Of a DNA stretch of 64,000 bases, positions 55,898 to 64,000 are shown piece after piece. Origin of the DNA: Halioglobus maricola. GTDB lineage: Bacteria; Pseudomonadota; Gammaproteobacteria; Pseudomonadales; Halieaceae. The position numbers and the translations under genes were made by a program. Each line of letters starts with the position of its first letter. Position 1 is the stretch's first letter. The notes beneath the pieces were generated by a model that was not told the DNA's origin, did not search any database, and saw only the letters and a program-made list of their open reading frames with translations. The stretch spans positions 1,316,501 through 1,380,500 of the forward strand of contig NZ_CP036422.1 of NCBI RefSeq assembly GCF_009388985.1. Direction: 5' to 3'.

Positions 55898-57253
55898 GTA
55901 GTGAGGCTGGTCTATTGCCAGTTGTCCGGCTACGGTTTGCCTCAGGTGCTCGGCTAAGCCCGGCGTTTCCAGCGGTAGTTTCTCGCGCAGTTTGTTGACT
56001 AATTCCCAGCGCAGCGCTCCCAGTTCGCCGTCCCCCAGTAAGGTTTCCAAGCGCTTGTGTTCAGACAGCGCCAGTGCCTGGCCGTGGAGTAGCTCTCGCT
56101 GGGCAATGCCTAGAGAGTTCGCAGCAACCTTGGCCAGAAAGGCAGTGCGGCCGGTCTGATTTTCGGCCACGTCTTCCCTCAGAAATTTGCGTACGCCTTC
56201 CAGCAATTCAGCCGGCATCGGCAGCTGATCTCCGTGGTCTGTCATCATTTTGCCGGGGAGGTCGAATTCCCCCGGGCACAACAGGTTCACACAATCCATT
56301 TGGCCCTCAGAGGAGCGCCTGCCGATGACCGGACGTTCGAGGCTAGGCGTCTCGCCAGAGCGCCAGGTAGCGGCCATCGCCAGCGTGGTAATCGACCACC
56401 AGAAGGAGCCGAATACTTGCCAAAAGGTCAGGTCGGCGCGGCTGATCTCTTCACCAGAGACGGCATGGTAGCCCTCGAGAAGGTCTTCGATAGTGCCGAA
56501 TCCTCCTACCGTAAGATCCGTCTGTCCGAAGCGCCAGGAGTTGACGCAAAGCCAGCCAAGATCGCGTACAGGGTCGCCTATCTGGGTGAGTTCCCAATCC
56601 AGCACGGCCCGTATGCCGTTCTCGTCAATCATCAGATTGCCATTGCGGAAATCGCCGTGCACCAAAGCGTTGCGCGTGTTCGCAGGCAGGTTGTCCAACA
56701 ACCAGCGTGCGCTGAAGTCGATCATCGGCTCGGGTACGTTGAGTGCTTTGTAAATATCCCAGGTATCGTTAATCAGGGCTTCGGGGCTGATCGTGGGCAG
56801 CAAGGCGGTCAGTTGTTCATCTACCTCGATCGCGTGTATGCGGGCGAGCGCTTCGCCACACTGTCGTGCGAGTCGTGGGCGAACCGCGGCGTAAGCCTCC
56901 GAGCGCACGATGCGCTGGCCGAGTGTTTCGCCCTCGAGCCACTCCATCAGGTAACCGTCACCGAGACAGTCCTCGGCCTGGAGGAGATAGACCAACTCAG
57001 GAACCGGAATCTCGGCACTGGCTGCCAGTCGCAGCAGGTGAGCTTCCGTGCTCAGCGCTAACTGTCCAGGAACAGATTTGCCAGCGAGCGTCGGTGGGCA
57101 GCGGCGCAGGGCGAGTAGACGCTCTCCATCGTCAGTTTCCAGTTGGATCCGGAACGTCTCCTGACTGGCGCCGGCGGTGAGTTGTTTGCAGGAAAGCAGC
57201 GATTTGAAACCGGCGACTTCCCTGGCCAGAACCAATTCAAGCTGTTCGTGCAT
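55874..57253 (-). CDS. Phosphotransferase with C-terminal DUF6285 (LvaA-LvaB-like fusion)
   Basis: 459 residues from ATG 57253; ATG 57274 overlaps the upstream gene by 4 bases and is also possible. The N-terminal APH/choline-kinase fold covers about 1-330: 'ALVHGDFRNGNLMIDENGIRAVLDWELTQIGDPVRDLGW' (in parts) holds the catalytic Asp and the metal-binding Asp. The last 110 residues ('ELLEGVRKFLREDVAE', 'TAFLAKVAANSLGIAQRELLHG', 'AIDQPHYSAFN') match DUF6285. In Pseudomonas levulinate catabolism these are separate proteins, LvaA kinase and LvaB, that phosphorylate 4-hydroxyacyl-CoA. The neighbouring acyl-CoA dehydrogenase supports that role, by analogy with LvaC and ACAD10/11. Confidence 0.88.
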   Translation of the reverse strand: MHEQLELVLAREVAGFKSLLSCKQLTAGASQETFRIQLETDDGERLLALRRCPPTLAGKSVPGQLALSTEAHLLRLAASAEIPVPELVYLLQAEDCLGDGYLMEWLEGETLGQRIVRSEAYAAVRPRLARQCGEALARIHAIEVDEQLTALLPTISPEALINDTWDIYKALNVPEPMIDFSARWLLDNLPANTRNALVHGDFRNGNLMIDENGIRAVLDWELTQIGDPVRDLGWLCVNSWRFGQTDLTVGGFGTIEDLLEGYHAVSGEEISRADLTFWQVFGSFWWSITTLAMAATWRSGETPSLERPVIGRRSSEGQMDCVNLLCPGEFDLPGKMMTDHGDQLPMPAELLEGVRKFLREDVAENQTGRTAFLAKVAANSLGIAQRELLHGQALALSEHKRLETLLGDGELGALRWELVNKLREKLPLETPGLAEHLRQTVAGQLAIDQPHYSAFNALT

Positions 57254-57270
57254 TGACCCGTCGCCCGGCA

Positions 57271-58536
57271 TCAACTAACCCCTTTGGGTTTTCGCTGGTT
57301 CATAAATCCGAACAGGTATCCAGCCACACGGCGCATCTGAATCTCATCAGCGCCTTCGGTGATTCGATAGCGGCGGTGGTGGCGATAAATGTGCTCAAAG
57401 GGTTTATAGCGTGAGTAGCCCATGCCGCCGTGCACTTGCATGGCAGTATCTGCGGCTTCACAGACCAGGCGATTGGCCTGGTAGTTGCAGATGGATACCT
57501 TGTCGGAGACGGAGAAGGCACCGTCGCGGTCCATCAGCCAGGCGGTTTTGTGGATCAGTGCCCTGAGCATTTCGCAGCGGGCCTGGAGATCTACCAGCGG
57601 GAACTGGATGCCCTGATTGGTCGCCAGCGCTTTGCCGAAAGGCTTTCGTTCCCGCGCATACTGGACCGCCTCATTCACGCAGTATTGTGCAGCGCCGAGG
57701 CTGGAAGCAGCCTGGCGAATACGATTTTCGTTGAAGAAGTGCTGCACGATCTGCAGGCCGCGGCCCTCACCGCCGAAAATAGATGATGCGGGGACCCGCA
57801 CGTCGGTAAAGCTGACATGGGCGTGATCCGTGGGCATGTTGAAGGTCCACAGATACTCCTCAACCTTTACACCGGGTGCATCCATCGGAACCATGAAGGC
57901 GGTGATCCCCTGCGCACTGCCAGGCTCACCGGAGGTGCGTGCCATTACCATGTCGCACTGCGCAATGTGCACACCGGTATTCCAGGTTTTCTCGCCGTTG
58001 ATCACCCAGTGATCGCCGTCCTTCACCGCGCCGGTTTCCATCCAGGTGGCGTCAGAGCCGTGGGCGGGCTCGGTAATACCAAAGGCAAAGGCCGATGTGG
58101 CGTTCTTGAGACCATCCAGCCATTCGGACTTTTGTTCTTCAGTGCCGTACTCGAGCATCAGAAGCAGGCCGATATTATTGCCCACTACAGAGTGTTCGTT
58201 CTGCAGGTCGTTGTGCAGCCCCAGGCCTTTGGCTGCAAGGTGCTCGCGAATAATCGCCATGCCCAGGTTGCTGCCGTTGCGCCCGCCGTGCTCCTCAGGG
58301 AAGGGATAGCTGAAGATGCCTGCTTCAATCGCCAGCGCTTTGGCCTTGGCCATCAGCGCTTCCCATTGTTCATTGGGTAGGCCTTCTCTGTCCCAATCTG
58401 TCCGAGCGTCCTCGCGTCGATGGTCAAAGAAGCGGATGTTGTCGTCAGTCTGCTCGAGAGGCGTGATCTTGGTGTGAATGAAGTCGTCAACTTCCTTCAA
58501 AAAGTCGACTATGTCCTCTGGAATATCGAAGTTCAT
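57271..58536 (-). CDS. Acyl-CoA dehydrogenase, ACAD10/11-LvaC-like
   Basis: 421 residues. 'AFAFGITEPAHGSDATWMETGAVKDGDHWVINGEKTW' (in parts) binds FAD and acyl-CoA; 'AMQVHGGMGYSRYKPFEHIYRHHRRYRITEGADEIQMRRVAGYLFGF' (in parts) ends the protein. It would act on acyl-CoA with FAD and pass electrons to ETF. Because it overlaps the phosphotransferase gene, it may process 4-phosphoacyl-CoA to the 3-hydroxy form, as proposed for LvaC and ACAD11. Follows the fadB terminator. Confidence 0.92.
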   Translation of the reverse strand: MNFDIPEDIVDFLKEVDDFIHTKITPLEQTDDNIRFFDHRREDARTDWDREGLPNEQWEALMAKAKALAIEAGIFSYPFPEEHGGRNGSNLGMAIIREHLAAKGLGLHNDLQNEHSVVGNNIGLLLMLEYGTEEQKSEWLDGLKNATSAFAFGITEPAHGSDATWMETGAVKDGDHWVINGEKTWNTGVHIAQCDMVMARTSGEPGSAQGITAFMVPMDAPGVKVEEYLWTFNMPTDHAHVSFTDVRVPASSIFGGEGRGLQIVQHFFNENRIRQAASSLGAAQYCVNEAVQYARERKPFGKALATNQGIQFPLVDLQARCEMLRALIHKTAWLMDRDGAFSVSDKVSICNYQANRLVCEAADTAMQVHGGMGYSRYKPFEHIYRHHRRYRITEGADEIQMRRVAGYLFGFMNQRKPKGVS

Positions 58537-58568
58537 CTTCCACCTTCCTCTCTATTTTTTAGAAAATC

Positions 58569-58589
58569 AGGCGGCCGGGACGGCCGCCT
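58569..58589 (-). terminator. Rho-independent terminator after fadB
   Basis: A perfect 9-base stem AGGCGGCCG/CGGCCGCCT with a 3-base loop lies 15 bases past the fadB stop; in the minus direction it is followed by GATTTTCT. It separates the fadAB transcript from the acyl-CoA dehydrogenase pair. Confidence 0.75.
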
Positions 58590-58604
58590 TTCATCGGATG
58601 GAGC

Positions 58605-60749
58605 TTACGCGAAGGTCTCGCCAGATGCGATTTTCTCGGCCACGATAGCGGGACAGGTGAACCGCTCGCCATATTGTTCGGCAAGTTCAGCACAGCGCTG
58701 CTGGAAGTTCTCCAGACCGTAGGTGTTGACGAATTGCAGGAAACCGCCAGTCCATACTGGTGCACCGATGCCCATGATAGAGCCGATATTGCCGTCGGCG
58801 ACTGTGCGTAGCACATTGGTTTCGAGGCACTTCAGGGACTCGATCACCTGGCGGAACAACAGACGGTCCTTGATTTCATCGTCGGCTATCTCGTAGCTTT
58901 CATCGTAGAACTTGTCGACGACGCCGGGCCAGATAGTTTTGCCTTCATCCGTGTACTCGTAGAATCCACCACCGTGATAGCGACCACCGCGACCATTCTG
59001 GGTAATCATGAAATCAATCATGGTTTCCTGTGTGGTCATGTCGCCGAAGAAACCGTACACACCCATTTCTTTGTGGGTTTCAGCGGCTTTGCGCCCCAGC
59101 TCGAGACTCACTTCGTCTTGAATGGTCAGAGGGCCCACGGGCATGCCCACGGCTTTGCCAAGGTTGTCGATGCGTACTGGATACACACCATCATTCAGGA
59201 GCTCCATACCTTCGCTCAGGTAGGTGCCGAATGTGCGCGAGGTGAAGAAGCCCAGTGAGTCGTTAACGACGATAGGGGTCTTCTTGATCTGGCGGGTGTA
59301 GTCAAATGCCTTGGCGAGAGCCAGGTCACTGGTTTTCTCACCACAGATGATTTCGACAAGCGGCATTTTATCGACAGGAGAGAAGAAGTGGATACCGATA
59401 AAGTTATCTGGCTTCTCGGAAGCCTTGGCCAGCTCTGTGATAGGCAGGGTAGAGGTATTTGAGCCCCATACGCCGCCTTCAGCGAGGTACTTCTCGGTGC
59501 TGGCAGTGATCTTGTTCTTCAGCTCGATGTTCTCGAACACAGCTTCGATGATCAGATCGCAGCCCTGTAGATCGGCATCGTCCGCGGTCGGCTTGATCAA
59601 TCCCAGAACAGCAGCTTTCTTCTCTTCTGTCATACGGCCGCGAGCAATACGCTTGTCGAGCAGCGCCTCGGTGTAGGCCTTGCCTTTTTCCGCACCTTCA
59701 ATCGATATGTCCTTGAGAACAACTTCGATACCTGCCATGGCCGAGACGTAGGCGATACCCTGGCCCATCATGCCGGCACCGAGAATGCCTACTTTCTGGG
59801 TGGGCTGTGGTGGAATGTCTTTCGGGCGTGATGCGCCACCGTTTATCTTGTTCATCTGGAAGAAGAACGCGGTGATCATATTCTTCGCCTGAGGTGTGGT
59901 GGCCAGGTAGGCGAGGCCACGGCTTTCAACGCGCAGGGCAGTGTCGAAGTCGACCCGCGCTGCTGCAACGGCGCAATCGAGAATCTGTTCGGGCGCAGGG
60001 AGCAGGCCGCGGGTTGTCTTGGACAGCATTGCTGGGGCCGCGGAAAGCATCTGCGCCAGCTTGGGTGAGCTGGCATTGCCGCCGGGAATACGGAAGCCTT
60101 TGCGGTCCCATGGTTGCACGGCGACTTCTTCGTTTTCCTTGTTTTCCAGGATCCAGGCTTTCGCGCGGGGAACCAGCTCATCGATGGACGCGACGGTCTC
60201 GTTGATCATGCCGGCTTCCAGTGCCTGCTCGGGTGCAACCTTCTTGCCTTCCAGCAAATAGGGCAGGGCGGCCTGCAGGCCCAGCAGGTTGACCATGCGC
60301 ACGACACCACCGCCTCCAGGCAGCAGGCCCAGGCCCACTTCAGGCAGGCCCAGCTGTACAGACTTGTGGTTGTATGCAATCCGATAGTTGGTGGAAAGGC
60401 AGATTTCGAAACCACCACCGAGAGCCGCGCCATTGATAGCGGCAACAACGGGTACGGGTAGTTTTTCAAGGCGGCGCAGGCGATCTTTGGTGACCTCCAG
60501 CACTTCCATGAATTCGGCCTCGTCGCCCTTCTTGGCCTGAACGAGGTCGTTCAGGTCGCCGCCGGCGAAGAAGGTCTTCTTCGCAGAAGCGAATACGACG
60601 CCACTCAAGCCGTTTTCAGCTTCAAGCTTGTCAACGGTGGCGTTCATGGCTTCGCGATACTCATCGTTCATCGCGTTTACCGGGCCAGTCATATCCATGG
60701 TGACGGTTACGATGCCATCGGCGTCTTTTTCGTAATTGAATGTGCTCAT
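58605..60749 (-). CDS. fadB: Fatty-acid oxidation multifunctional enzyme (FadB/FadJ type)
   Basis: 714 residues from ATG 60749 (MSTFNYEKDADGIV); ATG 60794 lies inside fadA and is unlikely. The N-terminal enoyl-CoA hydratase part (about 1-190) has 'VVAAINGAALGGGFEICLSTNYRIA' (in parts) and 'GLPEVGLGLLPGGGGVVRM'. The 3-hydroxyacyl-CoA dehydrogenase part has 'VGILGAGMMGQGIAYVSAMAG' NAD site and 'IGIHFFSPVDKMPLVEII' with the catalytic His. Hydrates enoyl-CoA and oxidises the product with NAD+. Thirty-one bases after fadA. FadB versus FadJ cannot be separated here. Confidence 0.94.
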   Translation of the reverse strand: MSTFNYEKDADGIVTVTMDMTGPVNAMNDEYREAMNATVDKLEAENGLSGVVFASAKKTFFAGGDLNDLVQAKKGDEAEFMEVLEVTKDRLRRLEKLPVPVVAAINGAALGGGFEICLSTNYRIAYNHKSVQLGLPEVGLGLLPGGGGVVRMVNLLGLQAALPYLLEGKKVAPEQALEAGMINETVASIDELVPRAKAWILENKENEEVAVQPWDRKGFRIPGGNASSPKLAQMLSAAPAMLSKTTRGLLPAPEQILDCAVAAARVDFDTALRVESRGLAYLATTPQAKNMITAFFFQMNKINGGASRPKDIPPQPTQKVGILGAGMMGQGIAYVSAMAGIEVVLKDISIEGAEKGKAYTEALLDKRIARGRMTEEKKAAVLGLIKPTADDADLQGCDLIIEAVFENIELKNKITASTEKYLAEGGVWGSNTSTLPITELAKASEKPDNFIGIHFFSPVDKMPLVEIICGEKTSDLALAKAFDYTRQIKKTPIVVNDSLGFFTSRTFGTYLSEGMELLNDGVYPVRIDNLGKAVGMPVGPLTIQDEVSLELGRKAAETHKEMGVYGFFGDMTTQETMIDFMITQNGRGGRYHGGGFYEYTDEGKTIWPGVVDKFYDESYEIADDEIKDRLLFRQVIESLKCLETNVLRTVADGNIGSIMGIGAPVWTGGFLQFVNTYGLENFQQRCAELAEQYGERFTCPAIVAEKIASGETFA

Positions 60750-60780
60750 TTTCTTAATCCTGTTGTGATCCGACGTGGCG

Positions 60781-61989
60781 TTAAACGCGCTCAATGATGG
60801 TGGAGATGCCCATGCCGCCGCCTACGCAGAGCGAGAGCATGGCGCGGTTCAGGTTGCGGCGCTCCAGTTCGTCGAGCATGGTGCTGACCAGCATGGCACC
60901 GGTGGCCCCAAGAGGGTGGCCCATGGCGATGGCGCCGCCATTTACATTGGTAATCTCATGGTCAATGCCCAGGTCTTTCATGTAGCGCATCGCGACGGAG
61001 GCGAAGGCTTCATTGATTTCCCAAAGATCGATATCGGAGGGTTTCAGGCCGGCTTTGTCCAGGCACTTCTTGGCAGCGGGCCCGGGGCCAGCCAGCATGA
61101 TGACGGGACAGGTGGCGAGAACGGCGGTGGCCAGAATGCGGCCGCGTGGGGTCAGTCCCAGGTCTTTGCCTGCTTTTTCACTGCCGATGAGGACGGCAGA
61201 GGCGCCGTCCACGATGCCGGAGGAGTTGCCGGGAGTGTGCACATGCTCGACTTTCTCCAATGTGTTGTACTTGCGCAGAATCACGTCGTCGAAGCCGATC
61301 GATCCCATCATTTCGAATGAGGCTCGGAGTCCGGCCAGGCCTTCCATGGTGGTGTTGGGCTTGATGAAGTCGTCTTTCTCAAGAATGGTCAGGCCGTTCT
61401 TGTCCAGCACGGGCATTACCGACTTGTCGAAGTAGCCGTTGTCGCGGGCGTGAGCGGCACGCTTTTGAGACTCCATGGCGTAGGCATCGACATCTTCGCG
61501 GCTGTAGCCGTCGAGGTTGGCGATGACATCTGCACCGATGCCCTGGGGGACGAAATCGGTTTTGAATTGGAAGGCGGGGTCAGAACCCATGGCGCCACCA
61601 TTGGAACCCATGGGCACGCGGGACATGCTCTCCACACCGCCTGCAACAACCAGGTCTTCCCAGCCGGAGGCGACCTTCTGGGCCGCGATGTTTACGGCCT
61701 CGAGACCGGAGGCGCAAAAGCGGTCCAGCTGTACGCCGGCGACAGATTCATCCCAGTCAGCATTCTGCACAATCATCTTGGCAACGTCAGAGCCCTGCTC
61801 TCCCACAGGAGCGACACAGCCCATGACCACATCATCAACATAGGCGGTATCGAGGTCGTGGCGTTGTTGCAGGCCGCGGAGCAGGCCGGCGCCGAGATCG
61901 ATGGGCTTGACCTCGTGCAGGGTGCCATCCTTCTTGCCTTTGCTTCGCGGGGTGCGCACCGCATCGTATATGTATGCGTGATTGGTCAT
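60781..61989 (-). CDS. fadA: Acetyl-CoA C-acyltransferase (3-ketoacyl-CoA thiolase)
   Basis: 402 residues from ATG 61989, preceded by AGAAGGT seven bases away; the open frame further left is not thiolase-like. The nucleophilic Cys is in '[18 protein letters not shown]'; '[15 protein letters not shown]', '[15 protein letters not shown]' and '[16 protein letters not shown]' carry the catalytic His and second Cys. It cleaves 3-ketoacyl-CoA to acetyl-CoA. First gene of the fadA-fadB transcript, divergent from the AraC gene across 162 bases. Confidence 0.95.
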   Translation of the reverse strand: MTNHAYIYDAVRTPRSKGKKDGTLHEVKPIDLGAGLLRGLQQRHDLDTAYVDDVVMGCVAPVGEQGSDVAKMIVQNADWDESVAGVQLDRFCASGLEAVNIAAQKVASGWEDLVVAGGVESMSRVPMGSNGGAMGSDPAFQFKTDFVPQGIGADVIANLDGYSREDVDAYAMESQKRAAHARDNGYFDKSVMPVLDKNGLTILEKDDFIKPNTTMEGLAGLRASFEMMGSIGFDDVILRKYNTLEKVEHVHTPGNSSGIVDGASAVLIGSEKAGKDLGLTPRGRILATAVLATCPVIMLAGPGPAAKKCLDKAGLKPSDIDLWEINEAFASVAMRYMKDLGIDHEITNVNGGAIAMGHPLGATGAMLVSTMLDELERRNLNRAMLSLCVGGGMGISTIIERV

Positions 61990-62151
61990 GCTGATACCTT
62001 CTTGGCTGATGTTTGAATACAGGGATTTGTTGTGGCGCATATTCTGGGGGTAAGCAGGGCATGGCACCATGACATGCGGCATCATCGAAATAGGCATTAC
62101 CAGACAATTGGCGTATAGTTCCGGAAAATTTGAATCAGGTTCCCTACTGCC

Positions 62152-63159
62152 ATGCAGGCTGCGTCGGTTTCCAACGAATACGTAAAGTCATTGCTAAAAG
62201 GCGCAATAAAGCGAGGCTACGACCCCGGTGAGATTCTGGCGAACCAGGGGCTCCCCAGGAGTATTCTTACGAATCCGCGATTCCGGATATCGACATTGCA
62301 GTTCGCGGAACTCAATCAAGCACTAACTGAGCTTATGGACGATGAGTTGGTCGGGTTGGCAGCCAAACCCAGCCCTGTCGGCACCCTGGCGTTAATGAGC
62401 CGCGCCTCGTTGAGCTGTGACACCTTTTGGGAATCGCTCCAGGTCTGGCGGGAATGCTTGAATCTGATGGACAACAGCATGTCTGCCGAGACAATGACCA
62501 CGGCCAAGGGCGGTCTGATAGCGATGCAGTGTGAAAAAGCCGCGGACATCAATGACAATTATCTCATCGAATCCCAGCTGTCGGGTTGCCATCGCTTTCA
62601 CTGCTGGCTGGCGAACGATTTTGTCCCGATTGAACGCGTTGATCTGGCTTTTGCCGAACCTGCCTTTAGTGCGGAGCACCGCTACGTGTTTTACGGTGCT
62701 CCCGTGTATTATTCCCAGCCGCACAATGCCATGTATTTCGGGCGGGAGTCGCTCGAGATAAAGAACCTGCGAGATCGCGATGCGCTGGAGGAACTGCTGT
62801 CCAGTCCGCTGGCGCATATGATGCGTCTGCCACGGCAGAGTAGCTCGCTCTCCATCAAGGTGCGGCTATGGATGGAGAAGAGCTTTCGGGAAGGGCGTGG
62901 AACGGCCCAGATGGATTTGGCCTGTTCGGATCTGGCCATGACCGAACAGACCATGCGCAGGCACTTAAGAGCGGAAGGAAACACGTTCCAGCAGCTTAAA
63001 GAAGATACCCGCAGGGACATGGCAATCCATTTTATCAAGCACTCCGACCTGAGCATTGAGAAAATCGCTTTTCGGCTCGGGTTCGCGGAAGCCAGTACTT
63101 TTATTCGCTCGTTCAAAAGATGGATGGGTGTTACGCCGCTGGCTTATCGCAAACTCTGA
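62152..63159 (+). CDS. AraC family transcriptional regulator
   Basis: 335 residues. The N-terminal half is the arabinose-binding-like domain of the OruR/ArgR-type group ('[20 protein letters not shown]', '[25 protein letters not shown]' in parts). The C-terminal half has two helix-turn-helices: '[29 protein letters not shown]' (in parts) and '[32 protein letters not shown]' (in parts). It is divergent from fadA and is likely to control the fatty-acid genes, as a substitute for FadR/PsrA. No effector is known. Confidence 0.92.
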   Translation: MQAASVSNEYVKSLLKGAIKRGYDPGEILANQGLPRSILTNPRFRISTLQFAELNQALTELMDDELVGLAAKPSPVGTLALMSRASLSCDTFWESLQVWRECLNLMDNSMSAETMTTAKGGLIAMQCEKAADINDNYLIESQLSGCHRFHCWLANDFVPIERVDLAFAEPAFSAEHRYVFYGAPVYYSQPHNAMYFGRESLEIKNLRDRDALEELLSSPLAHMMRLPRQSSSLSIKVRLWMEKSFREGRGTAQMDLACSDLAMTEQTMRRHLRAEGNTFQQLKEDTRRDMAIHFIKHSDLSIEKIAFRLGFAEASTFIRSFKRWMGVTPLAYRKL

Positions 63160-63249
63160 CAGGGGTTTGTTCTATAGAGCAGGAATCACCCAAATTCTTG
63201 TGCAAAAATAATGGCGAAGGCAACGCCGAAAATTTCCCTTGGAGGGACG

Positions 63250-64000
63250 ATGACGATCCTGCGTAACGTAATCTTCGCTTTGGTTTTTATTTTATTGGTA
63301 ACGATCGCCGCGCTGAATCTCTGGGGTATGTTGACCCTCGGCACCCTGAACCCATCTGAGACCGCCGAACGCGATCCAGCAGCCAATCGTGTGGTGATGG
63401 TGTTTGGTGCTACCGGGTCTGTGGGTGATGGCTTGCTCAAGGCCGCTATGCTCGCCCCGGAAGTCGAGACAATCTACGCGGTAACGCGACGTATGTCGCC
63501 GCGCCTCGAAGAGGGGGCCGCAAGCGGTCGGGTCAAGGTCATCATGCATAAGGATTTTACTGACTACTCCACGCTGACAGAACAGCTGGCCGAGGTGAAT
63601 ACTGTCCTTTGGGGCCTGGGCACCACGTCTGTGGGTGCAGACCCGGAAACTTATCGTTGGATTCATGTGGATTTCCCCGTCTCATTTGTCGAAGCCTGGC
63701 TGGCAACCCGCACCGCGGGGCCGATGGCCTTCCACAATGTCACCGGTATGGGTACGGGTGAAGCAGAGGATGCCCAATGGGCTAAAGACAAGGGATTCGC
63801 TGAGCGTCGAGTTTCCGAACTCGCTGAAGGTACAGGCCTTCGCACCTTTGGCCATCACTCCGGGCTAGTCCGGCCCACCAGCGAGAATGCCAACTGGCTT
63901 ACCTACATCCTTGAATGGCTGGCGACGCCGGGCCACCTGGTCATTCGCGGTGTCGATCTGGGCAGGGCGATGTTCGAGATCAGCGCAAGGGTGGAAGAGG
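63250..64000 (+). CDS. Membrane-anchored NAD(P)-binding Rossmann protein, 3' end outside window
   Basis: At least 250 codons, open to the right edge. ATG 63250 follows GGAGG. A first hydrophobic stretch ('NVIFALVFILLVTIAALNLWGML', about 6-28) predicts a signal anchor. Then 'VVMVFGATGSVGDGLLKAAM' is a GxxGxxG dinucleotide-binding turn, with 'VETIYAVTRRMSPRL' next, as in NAD(P)H-binding (NmrA-like) proteins. 'TVLWGLGTTSVGADPETYRWIHVDFP' (in parts) continues the fold. Related in plan to the lipoprotein at 1471-2241. Substrate unknown. It lies 90 bases after the AraC gene on the same strand. Confidence 0.85.
   Translation, partial: MTILRNVIFALVFILLVTIAALNLWGMLTLGTLNPSETAERDPAANRVVMVFGATGSVGDGLLKAAMLAPEVETIYAVTRRMSPRLEEGAASGRVKVIMHKDFTDYSTLTEQLAEVNTVLWGLGTTSVGADPETYRWIHVDFPVSFVEAWLATRTAGPMAFHNVTGMGTGEAEDAQWAKDKGFAERRVSELAEGTGLRTFGHHSGLVRPTSENANWLTYILEWLATPGHLVIRGVDLGRAMFEISARVEE

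Noticed and set aside
56234..57061. A 275-codon plus-strand frame opposite the phosphotransferase
   Set aside because: The kinase motifs on the minus strand are decisive; the plus frame is not recognisable.
60775..61320. A plus-strand frame of 181 codons opposite fadA
   Set aside because: It overlaps conserved thiolase sequence and looks like a shadow.

Overview
The window reads as chromosomal DNA from a free-living marine gammaproteobacterium. The evidence is moderately high GC, short intergenic gaps, many ATGA-type gene overlaps, a TonB-dependent receptor, a TPR-sulfotransferase, a DUF3604 lipoprotein, several RND/HlyD pumps and a large fatty-acid catabolism gene set. A Halieaceae (OM60/NOR5)-like or related Cellvibrionales host is my inference from gene style, not something computed. 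I see no rRNA, tRNA, CRISPR array, insertion sequence, phage gene or integrase, and no gene-free stretch above 300 bases.

Left part (1-17 kb): the 3' end of an RND pump gene; a VOC protein; a lipoprotein-anchored NAD(P)-binding protein with a TetR regulator; a 2,4-dienoyl-CoA reductase (FadH) behind a shared, operator-bearing promoter; PadR and Lrp regulators; and a cyclic-amide (hydantoin-type) cluster made of an NCS1 permease, HyuA-like protein, DUF917 protein, TonB receptor and TPR-sulfotransferase. A serine hydrolase and a DmdC-type acyl-CoA dehydrogenase follow.

Middle part (17-34 kb): UDP-glucose dehydrogenase, an HD-GYP protein with a degenerate HD motif, an EamA exporter, an M48 lipoprotein protease, the ExeA/GspB secretion pair, alkaline phosphatase, the glnK-amtB nitrogen operon with NtrC/sigma54-like sites, a DUF3604 lipoprotein, an alpha/beta hydrolase and exopolyphosphatase.

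The most interesting locus is the minus-strand operon from 39772 down to 33842: DUF1445, pxpA, pxpB, pxpC, DUF4392 D-glutamate cyclase, D-amino acid aminotransferase, alanine racemase. It would join 5-oxoproline, D-glutamate, D-alanine and L-alanine in one pathway, and it carries as two separate genes the two domains that are fused in animal D-glutamate cyclase (DGLUCY).

Right part (40-64 kb): TesB thioesterase, two acyl-CoA synthetases, an RND pump with its adaptor, a patatin phospholipase with a basic tail and an FNR-type box upstream, a CBS protein, and a five-gene membrane operon (AI-2E/PerM family, outer-membrane factor, HlyD adaptor, DUF2955 protein, small K+-channel-like protein). Next comes a beta-oxidation block: fadA, fadB, then an acyl-CoA dehydrogenase overlapping a phosphotransferase that looks like a LvaA-LvaB fusion, which suggests 4-hydroxyacyl-CoA catabolism. 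The window ends with an AraC regulator and a membrane-anchored Rossmann-fold protein cut by the window edge.
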